Source: Prostheceraeus crozeri
Taxonomy: Eukaryota; Platyhelminthes; Polycladida; Euryleptidae
Length of the DNA: 64,000 nt
Direction: 5' to 3'
Assembly: GCA_907163375.1 (NCBI GenBank)
Contig: CAJQUW010000883.1
Span: forward strand, 1 to 64,000
Shown: positions 1-12,500 of the stretch, piece after piece
Position numbering within the stretch: position 1 is the stretch's first letter
How the letters are laid out: each line of letters begins with the position of its first letter
The notes under the pieces: model-generated
What the model was told of the DNA's origin: nothing
Seen by the model: the letters and a program-made list of their open reading frames with translations, nothing else
Databases searched by the model: none
Program-made: the position numbers and the translations under genes

Positions 1-230
1 GAAGCAAGCTGTGTAGGGGGGGGGGACGTCAGCCGAAAATTTTTTCTCTCCGATTTCGCTGGAAACATCCTTCCTAACCCAAAATTTCACGTAGATTCCG
101 AATCTGGACTCCGTTTTCTCATCCGAACACTCCTTCCACTCGAAACAACCCATTTACAACCCAACATTCAGCAGATTGCACCAAAAACATCACACACTAT
201 AGCCTCAACACTAATCCTGGCGGTCGCCCA
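1..230. other. unassigned non-coding stretch
   Basis: No gene is recognised here. A run of ten G lies at about 16-25, which resembles the G runs in the tandem repeat just downstream. Confidence 0.4.
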
Positions 231-235
231 AGTCC

Positions 236-393
236 ACCACGACACTCTATCGTTCCAGAGGGGGGGGGGACTCAGATCCGAAGCACCACGGCGGCCGACC
301 ACGACACTCTGCCGTTCCAGAGGGGGGGGGGACTCAGACCCGAAGCACCACGGCGGCCGACCACGACACTCTGCCGTTCCAGAGGGGGGGGGG
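236..393. repeat. 62-bp minisatellite with G-runs, about 2.5 units
   Basis: A unit of about 62 bp is repeated head to tail two and a half times. Each unit reads through CGACACTCT, CGTTCCAGAGG, a run of nine to ten G, then GAAGCACCACGGCGG. It is far richer in G+C than its surroundings. The last unit is cut short after its G run. It could be an old coding repeat or a G-quadruplex-prone minisatellite, and no reading frame supports a gene. Confidence 0.8.
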
Positions 394-1799
394 CGCCGGT
401 CGAGTGTTTGTCATTTGCTTACTACTTTTGAGCGGCGGAAAGCACACACACTGCTAACAACAGAGCCGTTGATTTCACCAGTGAAGACTGTATTCGGTTT
501 CAAAATTACCATATTCTCTCTTACCATGCCCTCCCACTGAACCATGAAATGATGTCACCGTAAACGTCATGCCATCGGACATAACACTCAACAAGCCCAC
601 ATTTTCTGATATATTTTTCGAATTTGAACGAAGCATCATTTAGAAAATTTTATGATTTAGAAAACCATATCATTTTCGCTATAATCGACGCAGGCTTTGC
701 TTATGATTGAAAAGCCAAAAACAATTTTGCTCGGTACGACCAACAGTAAACCACCGTCTGATTTTTGGAGTGGCATTCGTGTTCAGCATGTTAAAATAGT
801 GCATCAAACACTTTTCACGACGATCATCCATACATTTCGCTTTTTCAATTCTTCGCATCGTAAAAAAGCAGCTCAATAAAAAGGATTTGTAAATCAGCAT
901 AAATAATCCATGATAAGTAGGAGTCCATGTTATGTCTTTGGGTTTGTGACTTCTGTCACACCTGTTACAGCAGACGTGTAATCAGGCAGCCGAAATATAT
1001 ACATTTCGACAGCAAGTTCTCGAAAGGAAGTGATGCAAAATTCCTTGCGAGTTGCAAGAAATGGCGCTTTGATGCGGCACTAGCTGATATGTCGCGCGTG
1101 AACCTCACGAGATTCCGCAAAATTATTTTGCAGTCACCATGGCATCGCGAAGTGAAAATTAAAATGCAACTGGACATATTTTTCACCTAACATTTCAAAA
1201 CGATGCGGAGTTTTCCATCTTCAGTCTTCTTAAAAGCCTGAAGTCTCATCACAATGCGTGGATCTACGCTTTTTATATGCATATATATATTTCCATCAAG
1301 GTGGTCTTCCAGTTTCCTCGACGGATGTTCAAAATGAATAGATTCTTACAAAAATTAGTCACAGCTTTAATCAGAGTTTTACCTGTTTATAGTTTATTTT
1401 AATTATTTTTAAATTATTTTTTGATTTAATTTGTTGATGACTTTATTATTTAGTGAGAAAGAGAGAGGGGACGATTGTGAATTCCTAATATCTGATTGCA
1501 GAGTCGTAACAGGAAGTCAAAATCAATTTTATCAAGGTTCTTTAAGCAATTTATTCCAAGCAGATCCTCTTGAGAAGAAAAAGGAGCCAAATTTTGAGAG
1601 ACTTTTAATATTGAAATTGATCTTCTTTTAATTTCAACTGCTAAACTGTAATGTTAGAAAGCTGCTATTTATTCATGATGTCATCATTAAATATAGCGGC
1701 AGCTCATGCAAATCAAGCCGGAATTTGTCAGAATAGCACTCATTTGTGATGTGCGTGTTATCAGTAGTAGTTCATAAATGCACGTAAAGTAGTTTTGAC
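394..1799. other. no gene recognised
   Basis: AT-rich unique-looking DNA. Short open frames exist at 697-879 and 927-1190, but neither resembles a known domain or shows convincing splice flanks, so no gene is called. Confidence 0.4.
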
Positions 1800-2662
1800 C
1801 ATAGAGTGAGTATATTAGGTATAGCGGTAGCTCAGCATATATTATATCCCCAATGTGTATACAGTTTCGATTTCATTAAATGAATTTGAGTCGAGATCTG
1901 GTCGACACGTAGTACCACCTGCGAGATGCAGTTTTTGCACTTTTGGAAAATATAAACGAATTTAAGACGATAGTGGTAGCAATATAGAATAAGGAATAGC
2001 ATGAGGAACAGTATTCCACAAATCCTCCATGTCATAACAACTGTGAGAGGTAATAGTTTGTTAATTAAGCAATTCGATGGGTTGCCATTAATGCTCAGCT
2101 TTATTGTAATAAGATTATTTTCTTAAGCGTGATCATATCACAAAATGCCACTCACTGAAAGAGCAAATCATCGTAATCAAAGTAACTGATCACGATCAAC
2201 TTTAAAAGATGTGAATGGGTCCAAATTACTATTCATATTCAAGAAATGACACCTTGTAAATGATTGAATCATGCCGCTGAAAATTAAATTAAAAACATTT
2301 CATCTTAGCCAAGAAGCTCCCAATAAGATCTCAACTTTTCCTTGAAGACTTGCAGGGACTTGGATTATAATACAGTTCATGAGATTTCCATGATCATCAG
2401 CCTAATTTCTGCTTATTAAGATGCCTGTTAGCAAATATTCATTCCTTTTGATATCCAACTTGTTTTATGCTACTTATAAAGGGACGTCATGTCGGTAGTA
2501 TATAAATTTGCCAAGATTTAGCTTTTTAAAAACTGCTTAAATGATTTTTTGGACCGCAGGTACGCGATCTCCGCAAAAAATTGAATACTTTCATGTAAAA
2601 ATTTTCAGTGTACGCAGACACTTTTTTGAGTCGACAATTTATCTATATATACTTCGTCTATG
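1800..2662 (+). mobile_element. CATAGAGTA-family MITE, copy 1
   Basis: This roughly 860-bp element starts with CATAGAGTGAGTATATTAGG and ends with an inverted version of that terminus (…GTCTATG). The interior matches copies at 12361-13211, 31152-32413, 41702-42292 and 50930-51479, including the landmark phrases 'aatgtgtatacagtttcgat' near the left end and 'tttttgagtcgaca' near the right end. Both ends are kept. No transposase is seen, so it is a non-autonomous DNA transposon. It is the most diverged full-length copy. Confidence 0.85.
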
Positions 2663-3277
2663 GTTCTGACAAATGCTTCCAGTTTGTGCAGTTAAATACC
2701 AAATTCTTAACTGATTACCCAATCTAACTGCTAATCAGAAGTAATTTCATGTTGAATGAAGAAGAAGAAATTGTCCTGCTTAACCCTTTCATACTTAAAT
2801 TATTTTCAAATTAAAGGTTTTTAAAAAATCAAATGCAAATTGCGGGAGTTCCTGGGATCGCACGAGGAGACGTGCCATTAAAATCGCATTGATCTCCTCT
2901 TTATTTTGGTTTTAAATATTTGCCGTATTGGGATCAACATTGTCCATTCCAAACATTGCTGTCAATGGACACAATTTGAAATGAAAGGGCTAAATTGCTA
3001 TTATAATGGAAGAGATTCAATTGAAGTCAAATTATAATTGTCGGATCGATGATTATCGATCAGAGAGAGGGTTCCTGTAGAATGCCTCGAGTTTTCAGAA
3101 AGATTGGACAATTATAATGATGCACAGGCAGCAGTTATTACCAAAATGAAACAAAATGATGCGTTTTCTGGATAATGTCACTATATCTGTAGTCATTTGC
3201 TTGCCCAAAAAGGATGATATATTTAAAATGTAATTCATTTGAAGCAGAGAAAATGTACGAGAACCGCTCCTCTTATA
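2663..3277. other. no gene recognised
   Basis: AT-rich DNA with nothing I can name on either strand. Confidence 0.4.
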
Positions 3278-4293
3278 CAGAGCTGATCATTAAAAACGGA
3301 CCACTTAAATTTCGCTGAAATTCAACCGATTCTCATTCCTTCCATTCGCATCGCACAACAACGTGCCATACATCATTCGAGAGGTTGCATTCTCAGCTTC
3401 ACAATGCGATATGATAGACTTGTATCCCCAGTGCTCAAAATAAGAAAATCACTCAATTTACACTTTGCAATTTATCAATAAGAAAACACGTAAGCATGAT
3501 CATGAATCAGACACGGAGAGAACGAGCATTTTCTTGGCTCTCTTTTGACATACTGGTCATCAAAATCGGTGAGCTTACAAAAAATAAGTGATATGGTGCC
3601 ATAGTTGTTTTTCAAACTTCTTCAATATCTTTTCTCATTCTCGCAAAAGTACACAAACAATGAAGGTAAGCAATCGTCAGCTGCTATGAGAAAACAACGA
3701 CAGGTCTTCGGCAATTGTCCTGTTTTGAACCTTCGTTCACCTTACATGATGTTTGCGTACTTTTGCAGAAATGCAAACAAATATTGAAGAAGTTTGAAAA
3801 ACAACTATGGAACGTATGTGAACATAACTTACATATCGCAACTTACATAGTCCTCACATCGCAAGGATTTTGAAGATACCAAGCACCAACACTTTTGAAG
3901 AAAAAGTAAAGACATAACATTTTCAACCAACAAGGTCATGATTGTGTGATAACTTCACGATATCACTAATTTTTTATAGACTCATCGATTTTGATGACCG
4001 GTACGTCAAAAGAGAGCTCAGAAAATGCTCGCTCTCCTCGTGTCTCATTCATGATCATACTCACATGTCTTCTTATTGAAGAAGTGCAATTTGTAAATTG
4101 AGCGATTTTCATATTTTGAGCACCGCTCTGCAAATGCAATAACAGATACAAGTGTATCATATCTCATTTTGGAGCTGATAATACAAGTTCTGGAATGGTG
4201 TAAGGTACGATGATGTGCGACCCGATTGGAAGGCATGAGAATCAGTTGAATTTCAGCGAAATTTAGGTGGTCCGTTTTTTGTGATCAGCTCTG
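3278..4293. mobile_element. long foldback element with about 300-bp inverted arms
   Basis: The left arm (3278-3570) starts CAGAGCTGATCA. The right arm (about 3970-4293) is its reverse complement and ends TGATCAGCTCTG. Shared inner phrases include 'ggaccacctaaatttcgctg' (with small changes) and 'tcatgatcat'. The arms look about 80% alike, so the insertion is not recent. A second, smaller palindrome is nested in the loop. There is no transposase. This is a foldback or long-TIR MITE of unassigned superfamily. Confidence 0.8.
3600..3809. mobile_element. nested 210-bp foldback MITE
   Basis: It starts CATAGTTGTTTTTCAAACTT and ends with the exact inverse (AAGTTTGAAAAACAACTATG). The arms continue with AATATTGAAGAAG and partly matching sequence on either side of a short loop. 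It sits in the loop of the larger foldback and must be younger than it. Confidence 0.8.
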
Positions 4294-4512
4294 TCAGTAG
4301 GCGCAATTAAAGGTTGCGCCACGAGCGCGAGTTTAATTGAGAGTGGTGTAACCGAATTGTCGCCAGTTTTCTGCCAAACTGACATAACTTCCCTGATGTA
4401 TGAGTTGCATGAATCATAGATATCGGACGGCGTGACCAATGATTTCAGAAACTTTTTCTAAACTGTCGACAACCAGAATTCCATTGATTAAATGGCTTGT
4501 CGGTTTGTCAAT
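4294..4512. other. no gene recognised
   Basis: Short spacer between two mobile elements with no recognised feature. Confidence 0.35.
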
Positions 4513-4999
4513 GGGGCTGTTCATTAACTAAAATTCTGCCGACAGGAAATTAAACAGATTCAATTATTCTGATGACAGAACGATCAGCTGACTATATGAA
4601 CGGCGGTATACCACCGAAATCGGCAGAAGATTCAGTCGGTTTTGGTGTTATTCCGTCGTTCAAATAGTCAGCTGATCGTTTTGCCGGCAGAATAGTTAGA
4701 TCCATAGAAAAAGATAATCTCTAGAACGGAAATATAGCTTCATGCAATACACAATAATAACACTAAAATCGCACGCATTTTCACTTAGAAACACTTTTTC
4801 AACCACTGTATGATTGGGTTAGAATCAGTCACATGTGTAAGCTTTTGAATTGGTGATTCATTCCCATCCTAGTTCACCCGACTATGCCGCGACCTCGAGT
4901 CAATTTCCATTCTATATGCAACTTCAGATAAACAATCTATTTCTATGATTAAATCGGTATAATTTTCTGGCGGCAGAATTTTAGTTAATGAACGACCCC
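4513..4999. mobile_element. MITE with 29-bp TIRs (GGGGCTGTTCATTAAC)
   Basis: The left terminus begins GGGGCTGTTCATTAAC and the right terminus, read inverted, begins GGGGTCGTTCATTAAC. They match at 27 of 29 positions through AAATTCTGCCG. An inner palindrome uses CGATCAGCTGACTAT near 4580 and its inverse near 4665. The second half holds a separate 250-bp MITE. A degraded right end of the same family lies near 62950. Confidence 0.8.
4702..4951 (-). mobile_element. CATAGAAAT-ended 250-bp MITE, copy 1
   Basis: It begins CATAGAAA and ends TTTCTATG. Nearly the whole length is the reverse complement of 5633-5889, sharing phrases such as GAGTCAATTTCCATTCTA and CTTCAGATAAACA. It is nested in the larger MITE at 4513-4999. 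No coding capacity is seen. Confidence 0.75.
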
Positions 5000-5034
5000 T
5001 ATATTGTTGACTTGCTGAGGTAGATTTTCGAAAA

Positions 5035-5600
5035 TTGAAATCGGTTCGATGTGCTGCCTACACAGAATTATATTGTTTAAGCGTATCACATTGCTAGAAG
5101 TGCAAACTGATTCAAAACGATGCCACATGCAAGAACTTACTAAGTGGGCAAAAGGAAATTTTCAATGCCTTACAAGATAGAAAAAATAGTCGTGTGTCGC
5201 TTGCGGATTGCTGTGAATTTGTACAAAATGCTCCCATCGCCACGATTCCTTCAGATTCGTAGAATTCAGATTATTGCTCAAAAGTTTTCTCAATAATGTT
5301 GGTCCTTCCGATCATTATTAAAAAAGTTAGCAGGCTCACGAAAAACCGTTCACAAACTTCTCTGTAGAATAACAACAATTATTTTGCATGGCAATTTGAT
5401 CTATCGTTTATATAATTTCATTGTTGTTAATTGACATTGTCCATGTCTCTTTACTCTGTGACCCGGTTGATGACAGTCACTGAAACTTCGCACAATTTGG
5501 CGTGTTTGATATTGAACTGGTTGTTCATTGTTCGATTGCTATGGTATTATGTCAGCAGATTGTGCCATGTCATTAACGTTGCATGCTCCAATATTTCTTT
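5035..5600 (+). mobile_element. CACAGAATTA-family element, copy 1
   Basis: It starts near ACACAGAATTATATTG. It shares the module 'taagtgggcaaaa…ttccttcagattcg…cattattaaa' with 17959-18568, 35095-35699 and, inverted, 36450-36985. The part after 5450 also matches 36480-36660 inverted, including 'gttcgattgctatggt'. The copy is diverged and no transposase is visible. Confidence 0.6.
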
Positions 5601-5632
5601 CTAATCAAAAAGAAGAAGAGACTGTATCTGTC

Positions 5633-5889
5633 ATAGAAATATACTGTTTATCTGAAGTTCGCTAGAATGGAAATTGACTCAAGGTCGCGGCGCATCCGGG
5701 GGAACTAAGTTGTGGCATGAAGAACCAATTAAAACCTTCGATTTACTCATGTGACTGATTCTAACCCAATGATGCAGACGTTGGCAGGTGCATCTAAGTG
5801 AAAATGCGTGTGATTTATGTGCCACTATTGTGTATTGCATGAAGCTTAGTTTCCATTCTAGAGGTTGTATTGTTGTCAATTTCTATGGT
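5633..5889 (+). mobile_element. CATAGAAAT-ended 250-bp MITE, copy 2
   Basis: It begins CATAGAAATATACTG and ends CAATTTCTATG. It is the reverse complement of 4702-4951 at roughly 80% identity. The open frame on its minus strand is probably a by-product of the repeat, since the other copy does not preserve it. Confidence 0.75.
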
Positions 5890-6437
5890 ATCTGTGTATG
5901 CATCACACTTGCAAAGAAGTCGCACTTTTTAGTCTCACAACTGTGGGTGCAAATGAATTAGAACCATTGATGTAGGAGTATACATCAATGATTAGGACAC
6001 GCCAGGCAGTGACTTCCTACACAGTTCCTGTGCGACAAGTGGACGCTGCTGTGCGACGACCAATCTTTCATTCGATGTTGTTGTTCGATATTCTTATTAA
6101 GGGCTGATTCTTAATTCTTCTTTCCATCATGGAATAAAAACTGCACTTTTCCTCCATATGCTTCGTTTTATACAGTATGGTCTTTGAATTGAACTTTTGT
6201 CGCATACCTCATTGTAAGGGTTTCTACAGATGACGTAAGCAGATGACGTGCGCCAATTCTAGATCATCGTTGATGACCGCATTTCTAATAATAGTATCGA
6301 TCTGGTGAGTGAAAAAGATAAATATTTATAGCAACAGCATTTTCAATATATATATATATATATATATATTGCACTTTTCTTCATTGCTATCACTCACATA
6401 ATTCACAGATGTTGCTTCTGTTTGCTTGATTATCTAG
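5890..6437. other. region upstream of the WASP-like gene
   Basis: No coding exon is seen. A TA dinucleotide run lies at about 6346-6370. A donor-like CTG/GTGAGTG near 6304 could close a 5' untranslated exon, because the first coding exon below begins directly after a splice acceptor. No promoter element is clear. Confidence 0.35.
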
Positions 6438-6449
6438 GTGTGAGATTTT

Positions 6450-6505
6450 ATGGCGATGCAGGTACAGACACTAACTCAGGATCTGTCTATTCCGAATGAT
6501 ATCAG
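6450..6505 (+). CDS. WASL: WASP-like gene, coding exon 1
   Basis: The exon opens at 6438 after the acceptor TATCTAG. The first ATG (6450) gives MAMQVQTLTQDLSIPNDI plus two bases of the next codon. It closes at a consensus donor, ATCAG/GTAAGTAC. The two leftover bases join the first base of exon 2 to make Arg, which keeps the WH1 frame open. That phase match is the main reason for choosing this start. WASP N-termini are poorly conserved, so no family motif is expected. A second in-frame ATG lies two codons on. Confidence 0.65.
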
Positions 6506-9500
6506 GTAAGTACATGCAAGAGGCAGTTAAGGTTAGAGAATATTTCTAAGTCAATCGATAATTCCAAATTAGTTAGCAAGATAAGCATTAACTGAAATTT
6601 TCCATGAGACCTGTCGGTTTCTTTTCCTTCAAACTACACTACAATAGCACACGATTCGCGCTGTTTTAGCCGTGGTCAGTATGACATCCCCTGATGTACC
6701 CACAGTGATAGAAACAGGAATTTTTAAGCGATTAATTATATATTTTCATAGAGCTGATCTATATGAGCCCTAAACTTCATGACGATTCGTAAGTCTTGAG
6801 AATGATTCACCATTCATGGTTAATCAATAATGTTAACAATTCTGAATAATATAGTAATGTTAACAAATATGAACAGGCAAGTTATGAGTTTTAACTGTTT
6901 GTAGGAGAATCCTTCTCAGTTTTTGAATATAAAACCCTAAACTTAAAACCCACATCGATGACTATCAAAACCCACAGTATTGTGACGGATCTGACAAATC
7001 CTAGAATGCAATCATACATGGTGAGTTTCACCATTTCCTCCATATTTAACTTCATATAAATTTTGAAATTAGCAAGTTAATGAAATTTCGATGGGCATTA
7101 ATTAAATATCAATGTAAACACACTGCTGACAAATCGCCTAAGGCAGTGCGCTTACAATAATCAAGAAATGTTGCTTTTTGCAAACACAGTGTAAATAGAA
7201 CACTTAGATATTTATTTAGTTTTGTCGTCAGCTGAAAAATGGGAGCACACCTCAATAGCTACCAATATCAGGAATCATCAGCAGGTCTAGTTTACATCTC
7301 TCAACATTGACACAGCTCCCTACTTAAAGTTGCAGCTATGCGCGGGTAAATTTTAGATTTGTAATTGGCAAGTTAGTAAAATTTCGACGGAAAAATTTAT
7401 TATATAATCGTTATATTAATATTAATTATTTAATTAATATTATTACATTAATGATATAATTAGTTATATTAGAATTAGTTATATTAATATTAGAATTAGT
7501 TATATTAATTATTTTTACATTATATAATTTATAAATTTTTAAATTTATAAAATTTATTAAACACACAACTGGCAAATCACAAAAGCTGGTGCGCCTGCAA
7601 TCATATTGCATAATCATCATGTAAAGTCTAAAAATTACTTTTCTGTATAATGGAAAAATCTAGTGGCAAAATGATGCGATTGCATAACATTCTGCTTCAC
7701 TCACATTATTACGTAATAGCAATTACGTCACAAAAGTTGGCCCCAAAATTTTCCAACACAGTGCATGATTACCACTTAAAAAATCTCGACATGGAAGACA
7801 TTATTTAAAGAAACTTCTATCAATATGTCGTTATCATGAAGTGCGGCAGATGGTTGATCAATTTTGCCACAGAATAAGTCTTACTGCCTTACTGAAGCTT
7901 TTTCATCCATTTGGGAACACGGTCTCCCTACTGACGTTTCACCACGACCTTTGACATTTTGCGTCATCGACTGCCAACTAGGTCATGGAACGAAATTAGC
8001 TGGCCTACGTAAACATATAATACCCAGAAGAAGTAGCTACATATCAACACAAATTAATATGCCAGGAACTGCAGCGGTTTCAATGATCTCCTTAAATATG
8101 TTTCCAAATCGGCATTACATGTAAAATTGAATCAATTTACACAATTTCAGGGCGAATGATGCTGATACACGCATGATAAATGGTAATTTAAGTGAGGAAG
8201 AAAATTGGAGACTTCATTCTCTGTTCGGAACAAAATGTCAATCGCTAGCAAGTGGCATTGTTCAACTTTTTGTCGCTGATCCACCTGATTATAATGCATG
8301 GAGGAAAGAAGCGTGTGGAATAGTTTGCTTTATCAAAGATTCATTCAAACGCTCATTTTTCATCCAAATGTTTGACATGGAGGTAAGTATATGTCGCATA
8401 GTTCTTTTTTGTGTTGTTGTATGTATATCTTATTGCATTTCTATCTTTATTATAGTAATTTTTCACCCTCGACACTCATGGTCAGTGATTCATATCTGGT
8501 AGCGTTTTGATGACTTGATCGAAATTCTTAAGGGAGTATCGCACAGTTGCAGACAGAAAAAAGAGTACGACATTGCTAAAGTTATTTTTTCACAATTGGA
8601 AATGAAGTACGGCATACTTTTGGGTGATTGACATTTGCAAATTAATCGTTGGAATATGGGGATTGTTTTACACTACATGCTTTTGCGAGCATTAATAATT
8701 TGACATTTCACATTTGTAAAGAATAGGGTTTTTAAAGGATACATGCTACATATTTTCATTCATAGGATGACAACAAGGCACAGCTGTGATATCATGAAAA
8801 GAGTTGACGTACACTCTAAAATGTGCAATACCAAAGCTACTTACTCGTACGAAACCGATGTACAAAACGAGAATAACAAAATGTGCGGAAGCACTATTGT
8901 TCGTGTTCATACACTACGAAAGCGATTGGCTTTCCAGTTTAATTATCTTTATCATCCAATATGAAAGCCAATCGCTTTGGTAGTGTATGGGCACGAGCAA
9001 TTGTGCTTCCGTACACTTTGTTATTCTCCTTTTGTACATTGGTTTTGTATTCAAAATCAGCCAGCTTTCGGTCTCTACAGTTTACAGTGTACAGATAAAT
9101 AGACTTTACCATGACTCATCAAATGACCTTCATTAATCTACAACAACTATTCTGTAGCAATCGGGAGCATCATTCTGTTGAAGATTATCACATAAGTTGA
9201 GAATATTAACAAATTTCTTATCTTCATTTCTGATACTCGTTCTGCAGTGAATAAAATACCATTTTGTCTCCAAATACATTCATGAATTCGAATTCACAGT
9301 TGATGAAGTATGGGAGTGCATTGTTAAGGAATTTCGATATGCAGTTGGTCACGTTATTCTTGCAAAAGATCAGAATTGTCGGATAGCTATGTCGAGAGTC
9401 AGTCATTCAACTTCACGACAATCTCGGAACATGTGGTGTCAGCAGGGGTACGCGGTTAGAGCAGGCTCCGAGGCGGCTGGTTGTGGATTTTTTTCCATCG

Positions 9501-12500
9501 CGTAAGAAAGTCGCGTGTGATTTCAGAACCTTTTTGCTGAAATTACTTAGACGCTCGGTCCCGCGCGTCTCTGTGTGTACAGGCCCATAGGTTTATCAAG
9601 GTTCTGAACGTCATTCCGCGCCGTGTCAGGTGTGAATAGACTTTAACAATGTGCGATTATCATAACGGCTGAGGGAAATTATTGCAATGAATACAAATAG
9701 GCAATACCAAGGGAAAAATAGTATTTGTATTGCTCTGCAGTAATGAATCAGAAGTCGAGAAGAGAATGCAGCTCAATACCGGCTGTCGGTTGGAGTGGAG
9801 TTTCGTTTTCTGATGAACTGTTCAGCTCTCAATTCGATCGATTCATAAAAATAATTTCTCTCATCATTTTCAGAAGAATATAATGCTTTGGAGTCAAGAG
9901 ATCAATCATGGTTTCGAATACAACACACCGAGTCCTCTCTTCCATACATTTCAAGCCTATGATCGTTCAGCGGGACTCAATTTTGCCATTGATGACGAAG
10001 CCCAGAATTTCGCTTCGGTCATTCAAGCCAAACTTCAACAGAGAAGGAAGCGAAAGGAGCAGAGCATCAACGCACGTGCAGGAGAACAGCAATGTGTTAA
10101 AGGACCATCAGCATCCAATATTGCAGCTTCAAGGAGTCAATCAGCAACTTCCATATCATGCAATGCCGGCGGAGATTCAAATCAAGATATTGGAAGAAAA
10201 GGCGACACTTTACGTGCAACTGGAACTAAAAGCAAGAAATTGACAAAAAAGATATCGGACTTCCATTTGATTTCACACATGTCAATCACGTCGGAGATGT
10301 CACACCACCGCTTTCAAATGGACGGTCTTCTCAGTCACCGCCGTCACCACCACGTACTGGTCCGCTCTGGGTTTGCGGTTCCCCGCCTCCTCCACCGTTA
10401 TTGGGTTCGATGCCACCACCACCATCTTTAATGTCACAACAGAGCAGGATGTCTCCACCAGCAGGACCGGCAATTGGTCGCACTTTGTCCCCTCCACCAC
10501 CGCCGCCTCGAATGCCACAACCGAACAAGATGTCTTCTCCCCTAGCAGGACCGGCAATTGGCGGCGCTGTGTCCCCTCCTCCACTACCGTCTTCTCCAAT
10601 GCCACAACCGAACAGGATGTCTTCTCCTCCACTAGCAGGACCGACAATTGGCATCTCTATGTCCCCTCCTCCACTACCGCCGCCGCCTCCAATGTCCCAA
10701 CCGAACAGAATACCTTCTCCCCCAGCAGGACCGACAATTGGCATCTCTGTGTCCCCTCCTCCACTACCGCCGCCGCCTCCAATGTCCCAACCGAACAGAA
10801 TACCTTCTCCCCCAGCAGGACCGACAATTGGCGTCTCTGTGTCCCCTCCTACACTACCGCCGCCGCCTCCAATGTCCCAACCGAACAGGATGCTTTCTTT
10901 CCCAGCAGGACCGGCAATTGGCGGCGCTGTGTCACCTCATCCACTACCGCCGCCGCCTCCAATGCCACAACCGAACAGGATGCCAACTCCCATATCAGAA
11001 CCGGCAGTTGGCGGCGCTGTGTCCCCTCATCCACTACCGCCGCCGCCTCCAATGCCACAACCGAACAGGATGCCAACTCCCATATCAGAACCGGCAATTG
11101 GCATCACTGTGTCAACTCCTCCACTACCGCCGCCTCCAACACCACAACCGAACAGGATGCCAACTCCCATATCAGAACCGACAATTGGCATCACTGTGTC
11201 AACTCCTCCACTACCGCCGCCTCCAATGCCACAACCGAACAGGATGCCAACTCCCATATCAGAACCGGCAATTGGCATCACTGTGTCAACTCCTCCACTA
11301 CCGCCGCCGCCTCCAATGTCACAACCGAACAGGATGTCTTCTCCTCCACTAGCAGGAATGGCAATTGGCGGCGCTGTGTCCCCTGCACCACTACCGCCGC
11401 CGCCCCCATCGAATGTGGCATCACCGCCGTTGCCGCTCGCTCCATGCACTCCAGTTGTAGATAATGATACTCTGCCAGTTCAACCTCCATCCACCGGGCG
11501 ATCAAATCTGCTGCGATCCATTGAGAACTTCAGCAAAGACAGACTGATGGTAAGTCATGGTGGTCAGAATCTTTATATAGAGACGAATCAACATCCATGT
11601 ATTTCGGTGAGATCATGCATAATTGAAATAGCACGGCAAATATCACATTTACATGTAATGGCTATTTAACTGAGACTCCTCAAACATCTTTTACATGCAT
11701 CGATGCAGATATCATCATTACGCGGTACATTGCTGATTTCGTTTTTCCGCATTGTGCCATAGCTAAACTACGTACAATAGCTTGACCTTCACACGCACAA
11801 TGATAGAATCACGATTTCTCATGGAGACGAAAATCAGATTGATCAAATAACTTGCAATGCACTGCCTCCAGTTAAGAACTTTTATTTTTACTACACGTTT
11901 CACTAATAAAACTCTATTTAGATCTTATATGGAGATAGTGACCTAATCAACTTACCCTATTGATTGATCGGTTCTTACATGAACAGTTGAAATCGCAGCA
12001 AGCCGGTGGCTTCCGTTCCATATTAATGTATGCAGTGGAAGAGTCAGATTTTTATGGCGTCATTTGTCTAACTAATATCAACTTATACTATAATATACTC
12101 GTATTAACATAATATGTTAATATAATATATATTAACATTATAGTATAATAATGTTTAATTTTGGCACGTTTGGTAAACAAAATGATAAAAGACGTGCTTG
12201 AGCGACATGACCTAAATGTCAGCTTCAGCCTGCGGCCTCGTCTGACATTTGTCATGTCACTTTATCGCTATGGCACATTTGGTTAATGTTTATTACCGTA
12301 TAGCTTGTAGTGCATCCACTACAATTGAGCTCACTGTCTATGTTACTGAAAATACTAGGCCATAAAGTAGGTATATTAGGTAGAGTGGCAACTTCCGCAA
12401 TTATTAAATCCTCAATGTGTATACACTTTCGATTTTATTGAATGAACTCGTGGGGGATATAGTTGGTAATTGTTGCCAAATGTAAGTACATGTATACACA

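Noticed and set aside
7864-8124. 86-codon frame just before WASP exon 2
   Set aside because: No domain, and exon 1 at 6450-6505 joins exon 2 in phase without it.
8743-8964. 73-codon frame, also seen at 30488-30742
   Set aside because: It is the arm of a foldback MITE present three times.
10300-10744. Long minus-strand frames (Gly-rich) opposite the proline-rich exon, repeated at 11027-11449
   Set aside because: They are complements of the 90-bp coding repeat. Sense-strand homology to WASP explains the DNA.
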